64,000 nt of DNA. Source: Aegilops tauschii subsp. strangulata. Its lineage: Eukaryota; Streptophyta; Magnoliopsida; Poales; Poaceae. A model generated the notes under the pieces. The model had not been told where the DNA came from and made no database searches. It was given only the letters and a program-made list of their open reading frames with translations. This document shows positions 55,268 to 64,000 of the stretch, in pieces (within the stretch, counting starts at the first letter, position 1; each line of letters begins with the position of its first letter). The stretch lies in assembly GCF_002575655.3 (NCBI RefSeq), contig NC_053040.3, positions 357,242,267 through 357,306,266 of the forward strand, written 5' to 3'. Both the position numbers and the translations under genes were made by a program.

Positions 55268-56393
55268 TGTTGGGAACGTAGCATGCAATTTCAAAAAAAT
55301 TCCTACGATCACGCAAGATCTATCTAGGAGATGCATAGCAACGAGAGGGGGAGAGTGTGTCCACGTACCCTCGTAGACCAAAAGCGAAAGCGTTAGGTTA
55401 ACGCGGTTGATGTAGTCGAACGTCTTCACGATCCAACCGATCTAGTACCGAACGTACGGCACCTCCGAGTTCAGCACACGTTCAGCTCGATGACGACCCT
55501 CGAACTCTTGATCCAGCAGAGGATCGAGGGAGAGTTCCGTCAGCACGACGGCGTGGTGACGGTGATGGTGATATGATCCGTGCAGGGCTTCGCCTAAGCA
55601 CTAGACGGTATGACCGGAGGAGTAAACTATGGAGGGGGGCACCGCACACGGCTAAGAGAACCATTGTTGTGCTTTGGGGTGCCCCCTACCCCCGTATATA
55701 AAGGAGGACGGGAGGAGGCGGCCGGCCTAGAGGTGGCGCGCCAAGGGGGGAGTCCTACTAGGACTCCTAGTCCTAGTATAGGATTCCCCTTTCCTTCTCC
55801 GAAGTGGGAAAGGGGGAAAGGGAGAGGGAGTAGGAGAGGGAAAGGGGGCGCCGCCCCCTACCCTAGTTCAATTCAGACTCCCATGGGGGGGCACCCCTTG
55901 TGGGCTGTCCCCTCTCTTTCCCATGGCCCATGAGGCCCAAGACTTCCCCTGGGGGTTCCGGTAACCCCTCGGTACTCCAAAAAAATACCCGAACCACACG
56001 AAACCATTCCGGTGTTCGAGTACCATCTTCCAATATATCAATCTTTACCTCTCGGCCATTTCGAGACTCCTCGTCATGTCCGTGATCTCATCCGGGACTC
56101 TGAACAATCTTCGGTCACCAAAACACATAACTCATAATACAAATCGTCATCGAACGTTAAGCGTGCGAACCCTACGGGTTCGAGAACTATGTAGACATGA
56201 CCGAGACACATCTCTGGTCAATAACCAATAGCGGAACCTGGATGCTCATATTGGTTGCTACATATTCTACGAACATCTTTATCGGTCAAACCGCAATAAC
56301 AACATACGTTATTCCCTTTGTCATCGGTATGTTACTTGCCCGAGATTCGATTGTCGGTATCCCCATACCTAGTTCAATCTCGTTACCGGCAAG
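55268..56393 (-). repeat. LTR of Copia element K (partial)
   Basis: 1,126 bp visible. The outer end at 55268 is TGTTGGGAACG on the plus strand (CGTTCCCAACA on the minus). A TATA-like CGTATATAAAGG lies at about 55693-55704. It is interrupted at AAG (56391-56393) by the CACTA element. Confidence 0.85.
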
Positions 56394-58014
56394 CACTACA
56401 AAAAAATACACTTCCGTGATGATACGTGTTTGTCACAATAGGTCACGTTTTTTGTCATGCATGTACATCCATGACAAATTTATGACAGAATCAAGATAGT
56501 CATACCTGTGCTGTCATAGAAGTGTTCCATGACATTACCAAAATTATCATCACGGAAGTGTCCACTTCCATGACGATAAATCGCGCGTCACAGAAGTGCT
56601 TTCGTTAAGGGTGACCGGCACGTGGCATCCACTGTAACGGAACGCTGTAAGCTATCGGGTCGGGTTTTGGATCCGATAACCCGTTAACAGCCCCGACCAA
56701 TGGGGATTTTCCACGTGTAAAATCATCATTGGCTGGAGGAGACACGTGTCAGGTCCGCGTTAGCACAGGTGTCACTCATCCAATGGGCGAGAGGCGCCTA
56801 TGATATGTTGACACGAGGACCGGCCCATCAAGTTTAAATGGGCCGGCCCAACTAAAGAACCACAAGATTTTGCGGACCATAATGGGCCGGCCCAGCTAAA
56901 GGCCCACGAGATTTTGCGGACCATAATGGGCTGGCCCAGCTAAAGGCCCATAAGATTTTGCGGGCCATAATGGGCTGGCCTAGGTAAAGACCCACAAGAT
57001 TTTTGTGTGCCATAATGGGCCGGCCTAGGTAAAGGCCCACAAGATTCTTGCGGATCATAATGGGCCGGCCCAGCTAAAGGCCCATGAGATTTCGCCGACA
57101 TTAATGGGCCGGCCCAGCTGTAGGCCCACAAGATTTTGAGGACCCTAGTAGGCCGGCCCATTAACTGGCTGCCATGTTTTGGGCCAAATGTCGGCCCATA
57201 TTTGATCTGGTCCATTAATGGCCTGCCACGCTCCGGGCCTAATAGTGGCCCATATGAGATCCAGCCCGTTAAAAGCCTACCACGTTCTGGGCCAAATTAC
57301 GGCCCAGATCAGGTCCGGCCCTTTAAGAGGCTTTGGGCTCAATTATGGCCCATATCAGATTCGGCCCGTCAACTGGACACTATGCTTTTGGGCCCACTTG
57401 CTAAAGGCCCACTTAGTAATTCGGCCTGATATTAGTTTTGGCCTGTTAAAGGCCCGTTTAACATTTTGGCCCTATATTAATTTCGTCCTGTTAAAAGCCC
57501 GTCATATAGTTGGGCCTAACTACGGCCCGGTTTGCATCCGGCCTGCTCGCAGCCGATATCTGATTGGACCAAACAAGGACCGAGACAATTTTGGCCTCTT
57601 AAAAGCCCGTGATTTGATTCGCACAATCATGGCCCGGGGTTCATTTCGGGCTGCTGCCGGCCCGTGAGCTGTTCGGCACGTTTCAAGCCCAACCTACATC
57701 GTGACTGCATGATGGCCCGATTATGTACCGTAATTTTACGGTTTGGCCGGTTTACTGCGAAGACAGGATATATATACAGTAAAATAACTGCACCATCGTG
57801 AATAAGAAAAAACCTAGACTATACAATAAAGAAATTACGGCATATTACATCCACTGGGCATCAAAGTTCGCCACTATGATAATAAAGCACAAGCAGACAG
57901 CAGACTACATACACTGGGCATCAAAGATCGCCACTAGTGCAAATAAACACGCCGACAAAATAATATACAAAACCGACAGCACTTCAATAGAGTTCAAGAA
58001 AGGTTAGCCCTGCT
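56394..58014 (+). repeat. first copy of the duplicated CACTA terminal region
   Basis: 1,621 bp from the CACTA end through the subterminal array to the landmark AGGTTAGCCCTGCT. Direct repeat of 58020-59768 with scattered changes, and lacking about 127 bp present in the second copy (about 59326-59452), with TAC at the deletion edge. Five extra bases, AGGGA, separate the copies. Confidence 0.85.
56845..57140 (+). repeat. subterminal array with TGGGCCGGCCCA palindromes (first copy)
   Basis: Seven units of about 44-60 bp, each with AATGGGCCGGCCCAGCTAAA, then GGCCCACAAGATTTTGCGGA. The core is a 12-bp palindrome containing two opposed TGGGCC motifs. Beyond it, to 57700, GGCCCGTTAAAAGCCC-type repeats continue less regularly. 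The second terminal copy has the same array at about 58455-58790. Subterminal repeats are transposase-binding sites in En/Spm-type elements. Confidence 0.75.
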
Positions 58015-58019
58015 AGGGA

Positions 58020-59768
58020 CACTACAAAAAAAATACACTTCTGTGATGATACGTGTTTGTCACAGTAGGTCGCGTTTTTTGTCATGCATGTACATCCATG
58101 ACAAATTTATGACAGAATCAAGATAGTCATACCTGTGCTGTCGTAGAAGTGTTCCATGACATTACCAAAATTATCATCACGGAAGTGTCCACTTCCATGA
58201 CGATAAATGGCACGTCACAGAAGTGCTTTCGTCAAGGGTGACTGACACGTGGCATCCACCGTAACGCAACGACGTTAAGCTATCGGGTCGGGTTTTGGAT
58301 CCGATAACCCGTTAACAGCCGCGACCAATGGGGATTTTCCACGTGTAAAATCATCATTGGCTGGAGGAAACACGTGTCGGCTCGTCCTTGGGACAGATGT
58401 CATCCACTCATTGGACAGAAGGCGCCTATGATACGTCGACACGTGGCACGGCCCATCAAGTTTAAATGGGCCGGCCTAACTAAAGGCCCACAAGATTTTG
58501 CGGACCATAATGGGCCGGCCCAGCTAAAGGCCCATGAGATTTTGCGGACCATAATGGGCTGGCCCAGCTAAAGGCCCACAAGATTTCGCGGGCCATAATG
58601 GGTTGGCCCAGGTAAAGGCCCACAAGATTTTTGTGTGCCATAATGGACCGGCCCAGGTAAAGGCCCACAAAATTCTTGCGGATCATAATGGGCCGGCCCA
58701 GCTAAATGCCCACGAGATTTCGCCGACACTAATGGGCCGGCCTAGCTGTAGGCCCACAAGATTTTGAGGACCCTAGTAGGCCGGCCCATTAACTGGCTAC
58801 CATGTTTTGGGCCAAATGCCGGCCCATATTTGATCCGGTCCATTAATGGCCTGCCACGTTCCGGGCCTAATAATGGCCCATATGAGATCCGGCCCGTTAA
58901 AAGTCTCCCACGTTCTGGGCCAAATCATGGCCCAGATCAGGTCCGGCCCTTTAAGAGGCTTTGGCCTCAATTATGGCCCATATCAGATAGGGCCCGTTAA
59001 CTGGACGCTATGCTTTTGGGCCCACTTGCTAAAGGCCCATTTAGTAATTCGGCCTGATATTAGTTTCGGCCTGTTAAGGGCCCGTTTAACATTTCGGCCC
59101 TATATTAATTTCGGCGTGTTAAAAGCCCGTCATATAGTTGGGCCTAACTACGGCCCGGTTTGCATCCGGCCTGCTCGCAGCCGATATCTGATTGGGCCAA
59201 AATGGACCGAGACAATTTTGGCCTGTTAAAAGCCCGTGATTTGATTCTCACAATCATGGGCCGAGGTCCATTTCGGGCTGCTGCCGGCCCGTGAGCTGTT
59301 CGGCACGTTTCAGGCCCAACCTACTTCTCAGCCTCCTAAAAGCCCATTGAGTTTTCTTGCGAAAAGAGGGCCGGGGGTTACTCGGCCTATTAAAGGCCCG
59401 AATCTACTAGTGGGCGAGTTTGACGAGGCCCATGATGCGGATCATACATCGTGATTGCATGACGGCCCGACTATGTACCGTAATTTTACGGTTTGGCCGG
59501 TTTACTGCGAAGACAGGATATATATATATACAGTAAAATAATTGTAGCATCGTGAATAAGAAAAAACCTAGACTATACAATAAAGAAATTACGGCATATT
59601 ACATCCACTGGGCATCAAAGTTCGCCACTATGATAATAAAGCACAAGCAGACAGCAGATTACATACACTGGGCATCAAAGATCGCCACCAGTGCAAATAA
59701 ACACGCTCACAAAATAATATACAAAACCGATAGCACTTCAGTAGAGTTCAAGAAAGGTTAGCCCTGCT
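58020..59768 (+). repeat. second copy of the duplicated CACTA terminal region
   Basis: 1,749 bp with its own CACTACAAAAAAAATAC start, ending at the same landmark AGGTTAGCCCTGCT and continuing into the body of the transposon. It is the copy joined to the internal gene. Confidence 0.85.
58455..58790 (+). repeat. subterminal array with TGGGCCGGCCCA palindromes (second copy)
   Basis: Same units and order as 56845-57140, with independent changes in several units. Confidence 0.75.
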
Positions 59769-61058
59769 GGCGAGCTGCAGCGTAACGACCTGAGCAAGAT
59801 GATGAGACTGCACTTGTTCAACACTTATATCTTCCTCACTCTGAAAGATAAACAAGCAGACAGATGACAGGTTTTGCACATAAAAGTATCAGTGCTGACA
59901 ATTCATCACATTTCTTACTGACGAATAAAGTGACACAGTTTAAAATTGCATTAACACAATATGGTATTGTTCAGGTCAAGACATGGCAGGAAATGACATT
60001 GTGAAGGAGTTGGCAGCTTCACGACACCACTGGATTACAGATCAAGAACTCATAAGTTCAATGGTTAGTGTGCTGTCAATTTATCCCATTTCAGATTGGC
60101 AAATAAAGAGACGGTTTAAATAATAGTAGAATGATATGACATTGTTCATAGTTAAGAAATTGCAGAATATGACATTGTGTTGTAGTGGGTAGGTTCACCA
60201 CACCACTGGATTACGGATGAAGAACAGAAGCATACATGCAGTGCAAAAGAAGATCACTTGCTCTGTATAGTTTAATTTACATGGTATGAAGAAGGAACTT
60301 GGTTGTACAACTGAAAACTTAAATTGAGAAGGAAAAACTTTTGTTTATGAACTACATGATAAACTTTAGACATGCAATTTGATGCAAACACCAAAAATAA
60401 ACAGCTGTTGCAGTCATGCCTAACCAAATATACACAACAAAGTTTGAAGGCTTGAGAAGGACAAACTTACATTATTGGTGAAGACAGGCTCTATAAAGCC
60501 CTTATCCATGCTGATGGGGGGGGCAATTCAAGAAGTTTACCACAGAATCTTCTTCATAAGCATTGCCTTTATTCTACATTTTGTTAAGAGTAAATATAGA
60601 TGTGATAATATACAGAAAAATGGAGAATATTTAAGATAAGATGAAGAGTGATGCTACATAACCAAGTAGCTATAAATGTATGTGCAGCGATACAGGCAAA
60701 AGGCACAGCCAAGAGCAATGCACAGCTAAACTTCTTCAGTACCAACCTTATGGTAAGAGTAAATATAGATCTGATGTGTAGAAAATGGAGGGCAAAGGAA
60801 AATAAGCTGTAGAGTGATGGTACATGAACAACTACCTGTCAATATAAGTACACTGATAAAGGACAGCATGTACTTACAAGAACAATGCAGAGCTAAAAAA
60901 ATCATTGGCATTGGATATATTCTACACTAATGTAACCATTCATACAGATCAGATAATTTGGAGCGAACAATTGATAAGCAAGCTATCATGCATACTGCTG
61001 TCACATAATGAACAAGGTATGTATGCAAGTACAGTGATACAGGACAACAGGTACTAAC
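59769..61058 (-). other. CACTA interior without clear coding signal
   Basis: About 1.3 kb of AT-rich sequence on the 3' side of the minus-strand gene. It probably holds its last intron(s) and non-coding end. Near-repeats such as AGTAAATATAGAT at about 60590 and 60760 suggest small internal duplications. I could not define an exon here. Confidence 0.4.
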
Positions 61059-62401
61059 AAGAGCAAAGCAGCGGGCAGCATATTTGCGATATCCTGTCGT
61101 TCTTTTCAAACCGGAATTCTTCTTCGAGCAGATTTCCTGCAAAAAAGATCCATAAGGCACATGCGGAAAAGTAGAAGTTCAAATTGTCATTTGATTTCAT
61201 AGACAGTACCTCATCCTGGGAACGAGACTAGTGCATAACAAGGTTTTTCCATTCAATGTCTTCTAAATTTAGCATAGGAGACTTCACCGGAAATTCGTTT
61301 ATAGACTTGCCATCAAAGTGTGATTTCCTCAAGTAACACCGATACTGCTGCAATGCTTCCTTGAAAAGCACAAGCAAGCTTTGCTCGTCATGACTATCCA
61401 GATTGACCCTCGCCTAGTTACAACAATGTAATGTAAATCATTGATGTGTTCGATCAGCAGAAAACAGGAAATTAATAACCATGAATAATAGCACTTACAC
61501 GTAAGTTGGACAGGAAGATGTGAAAATGGTGTTTGTCTTCACTATAATCTTCCCATGATGGGAATATATGCACGTAGTCCCTAACAACATTGAAAGCATT
61601 GTCTTTTAAACTGGGAATAAATGAAATGGGGTTCCAATCTGCAGGAATTGGCCGTCTCTGCAGTTGGGATAGGTCTTCGGCCGGTGGACTTGCTGTACTT
61701 TTTGCTGGAGTGGGATTTTTCTGTGGTACAGCTGGTGCTATTGCAAATGAAATCGGTATACCTTTTGCTGGAGTGCAGGTCCTGTGTGGTGGGGCTAGTG
61801 GTGTGGCCCGTGAAGTATGGGTACAGTCTGCTGGAGTAGGTCCTACGTTTAGTGTCACTGGTTGTACAGCCAATATAAGTGGGGCGCTGTCTGATTTCTC
61901 CGGCACCACCACATTTTTCAAGGACTTTGCTGGTGCTCCTTCAGGTTCGGCAATCACCCTCTTCCTTTTTGATGTCTGATACACAAGAACAGCATTTGAG
62001 TGGAAAAACATGGTATGATGACAGATGGAATATGTATTGATAATGGATGGGCATGGCATCTCGAGTTATATGATGAGTAAACTAAGCAGATGGCGGTGCA
62101 ACAAAGTAGAAGAAATGCAAGACAACATATGCAAGATACGTGCAATCAATAAAACCTTGCCAAATTAGAACATGCACCTTGATGGGTGAACAAGACAGGC
62201 CATCTGCCTTTGACTCCTCGAGGTTAGAATAGTCATTAGGATGATATTCTGAACAAGAATCAACAGGTGGGGAGCGTATGAGTTTCATTGCTTCCAGAAT
62301 GGCACTCAATGCCTTGGTGCTAATTTTGTAAGTCATTGCAGTGTTCCATAATATTCTTCTGATGCGCGGATTCAGATATTCACTGTAATTGCGTATAATA
62401 T
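61059..62401 (-). pseudogene. spliced minus-strand gene of the CACTA element (second-ORF type)
   Basis: Four exons with good splice sites, read right to left: 62401-62178 (acceptor TTCTCAG, donor AAG/GTGCAT), 61975-61499 (acceptor TATCAG, donor CGT/GTAAGT), 61413-61210 (acceptor AACTAG, donor GAG/GTACTG) and 61136-61059 (acceptor TTTTGCAG, donor GTTAGT). The long exon holds a basic start (SKRKRV), a Pro/Ala/Thr-rich repeat stretch with TPAD, TPAK and NPTPAKS, then an ordered part (NAFNVVRDYVHIFPSWEDY). A TAG at about 61226-61228 breaks the third exon, probably from TGG. The 5' exon lies further right. Large CACTA elements carry a second, non-TNP2 gene; I cannot name its function. Confidence 0.6.
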
Positions 62402-63043
62402 CTGAGAACCATGAAAACATAAATAGTTGTGAGATTATCTTTGTAATGCAGATGATATTCTAATATAGGGGCGCCCCTGTAAACACTTGTGTTCTATCAC
62501 TGGATTGTGATGAGAGAGCTCATGTGTGCTGTAATATGGTGCGTGCATTTATATAATCTGGCAAGTACAAAAAAAATAGGCTCCAGAAGTAAGGATAGCT
62601 GGCAGATGATAGGTTCATAATATACTATATAGAGAGTTTATTGCCAAACCATGATAACAAGAGCACACAACAACTAGGCAGATCATAGTGTACATAATAG
62701 GGGTACACCATAACCATGATATATAAATCGGGAAAGTGGAACTGGCTTGAAAATACGGTGTTGTATTGCCGCTAGTAATTGAAAGCCTATCGATCATGTA
62801 CATGCCAGCTCTATCAGCTGTTGACTGCAGATGTCCCTGCGCCCCTTCCTGACAAGGAACATACTGTACGTACTAAATACAGAATAAACAAAGAGGAACA
62901 TGTTAAAGAACAGAAGAGGAAGCATATTCTTGAGGTTCCGCTTCATTGCATACAATGTTGGTTGCCCACTCATGATGAATCACAGCGCCCAAAGAAATGT
63001 AATTCCATGTTGTCTCTCTATATGTGGCAATTTCGAACAAGAG
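62234..63043. repeat. 0.8-kb tandem duplication inside the CACTA element, first copy
   Basis: Begins TCATTAGGATGATATTCTG and ends before the same motif at 63044. It includes an exon part (GGCACTCAATGCCTTGGTG) that recurs at 63112. Landmarks GGAACATACTGTAC and AATGTTGGTTGC occur in both copies. The copies are well diverged. Confidence 0.7.
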
Positions 63044-63888
63044 TCATTAGGATCATATTCTGAACAAGAATCAACAGGTGGGGAGCGTATGAGTTTCATT
63101 GCATCCAGAATGGCACTCAATGCCTTGGTGCCAATTTTCTAAGTCATTGCAGTGTTTAGCTTCAAGAGTGGACTGCTGCTAGTGCGACACAAAGCAGCTA
63201 CACAGATCATAGTGTAGATATAACGGGGAAAACCGTAAGCATCAAAGTAAAATCAGCAAAGTGGAACTTGCTGGAATATATGTGCTAGTATTGCCGGTAC
63301 GGCTAGAAAGGCTTCGAATACCAGCTCTCTTCAAGTGAAGGTGCGGTACTGTTAATATCAGTGTTACTCTCAAAGGCGACACAGCTCCCCGCATTTCCTT
63401 GCTATTCTTATAGGATTCAAGTGGGCAGGTGACTACAAATCCTATTCCTATGTTTACAAGATCCTACGAATCAAAGAGGCTCAAAGTGTCCATCACAACC
63501 GACCGTATAGACCTCTACACTGCAAAAGTCCCTGCTCATCTTCAGTACAAGGAACATACTGTACAACTATCATACTCCCTCTGTTCCAAAATATAAGTCT
63601 TGGTAGAGATTTCCACTATGGATCACATACAGATGTATCCAGATACATTTTAGAGTGTAGATTCACTCATTTTGCTCCATATGTAGTCCATGGTGGAATC
63701 TATACAAAGACTTGTATTTAGGAACGGAGAGAGTACATATTAAAGAAGAACGGAAGAGGAACATGGTAAAGAAGAGCAAGCAGATTTTGGATAATAAAAT
63801 GTTGGTTGCGCAGTGCCCACACATGATGAACCAGAGCGCATTAAGAATGCAACTCCCAGCTGTCTCTCAACCATTTCAGGCGGTTGGA
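63044..63888. repeat. 0.8-kb tandem duplication inside the CACTA element, second copy
   Basis: Starts TCATTAGGATCATATTCTG and shows the same order of landmarks as 62234-63043, ending near CAACCATTTCAGGCGG. It carries a Stowaway MITE not present in the first copy, so the MITE came later. Confidence 0.7.
63575..63733. mobile_element. Stowaway MITE (Thalos-like)
   Basis: A 159-bp element with terminal inverted repeats CTCCCTCTGTTCC...AAGTCTT and AAGACTT...GGAACGGAGAGAG, flanked by TA at 63573-63574 and 63734-63735. Typical mariner-derived MITE of grasses. It has no coding capacity. Confidence 0.93.
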
Positions 63889-64000
63889 TGAAGATCCTAC
63901 GTCTCCTAACCCATCTTCTTCCTCGTCTCTGATTCTTCCCATATAGAACACCGCACGGGCTGCCGGCCGGACTACCGGCCCCCGCCGCCTGTGTTCCTCC
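63889..64000 (-). other. possible 5' exon of the CACTA minus-strand gene
   Basis: GC content rises sharply from about 63950. On the minus strand an ATG at about 63941 opens a short acidic frame (MGRIRDEEEDGLGDVG) beside the GC-rich edge. It could be the first exon of the gene at 61059-62401, but the window ends here. Confidence 0.3.

Larger units (their letters stand above)
55094..56393 (-). mobile_element. Copia element K (BARE1/WIS/Angela type), minus-strand fragment
   Basis: On the minus strand this is the end of a 5' LTR (56393-55268), a primer site and 174 bp of leader. The leader and LTR sequence resemble the Triticeae BARE1/WIS/Angela group as I remember it. The LTR end carries the familiar GCTTCGCCTAAG and CGTATATAAAGG region. 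The start of the LTR is beyond the CACTA insertion at 56394. The body of the element is missing because D abuts it at 55093. Confidence 0.85.
56394..64000 (+). mobile_element. CACTA DNA transposon J (Jorge-like), 3' end outside window
   Basis: Begins CACTACAAAAAAATACAC at 56394, the CACTA terminus of the En/Spm superfamily, after AAG. The subterminal repeats rich in GGCCC and GGGCC and the minus-strand spliced gene fit a large Triticeae CACTA family; Jorge is my best recollection. A second CACTACAAAAAAAATAC start lies at 58020. The transposase (TNP2-type) is not in the window. Confidence 0.78.

Noticed and set aside
56394..58014. Independent short CACTA element ending at 58014
   Set aside because: No inverted terminus (TTTTTGTAGTG) occurs at its right edge and the sequence is a direct repeat of the next 1.7 kb, so duplication of the terminus fits better.

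Overview
This is non-genic DNA from a large grass genome, most likely a Triticeae species (wheat, goatgrass or barley group). I infer this from terminal and internal sequences resembling, from memory, the families Fatima, Sabrina/WHAM, BARE1/WIS/Angela, a Jorge-like CACTA element and a Thalos/Stowaway MITE. No database search was possible, so family names are provisional. I see no host gene, rRNA, tRNA or CRISPR array. Almost every base can be assigned to a transposable element, and most of them are nested.

Layout. (1) 1-2611: the 5' end of a minus-strand Gypsy element F (LTR 2132-2611). (2) 2612-41870: a plus-strand Tat-type Gypsy element A (gag, protease, RT, RNase H, integrase and a minus-strand antisense gene), cut into five blocks by four insertions: solo LTR S (4446-8281, target-site duplication (TSD) GACTG), protease-only element P (11408-14265, TSD ACCTT), chromovirus B (16664-30435, TSD CTGGT) and minus-strand Athila-like element C (33106-41369, TSD CCGCC). 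All four have matching 5-bp TSDs, which makes the nesting secure. (3) 41871-45520: the front of another long LTR, E. (4) 45521-55093: plus-strand Athila-like element D, with intact LTRs but flanks that do not match. (5) 55094-56393: leader and LTR of a minus-strand Copia element K. (6) 56394-64000: a CACTA DNA transposon J whose terminal 1.6-1.7 kb is tandemly duplicated. It contains a spliced minus-strand gene and a Stowaway MITE.

Function. A and B carry full pol domains but are broken by frameshifts, nonsense codons and a 112-bp duplication. C has only gag and protease. D has gag, protease and an ATHILA-type ORF. P has only two retropepsin domains. C, D and P therefore need reverse transcriptase and integrase from elsewhere.

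Most interesting signals: P carries two tandem retropepsin domains and an ORF that runs through the polypurine tract (PPT) into its 3' LTR. Two unrelated-looking long LTRs (S and B) share a two-exon acidic reading frame separated by a putative GC-AG intron, and E has the matching donor site. D contains, upstream of its ATHILA ORF, a diverged copy of its own LTR promoter with the same spacing. The C and D LTRs place a GC palindrome 33-36 bp upstream of the TATA box. A carries an antisense gene with its own TATA box.
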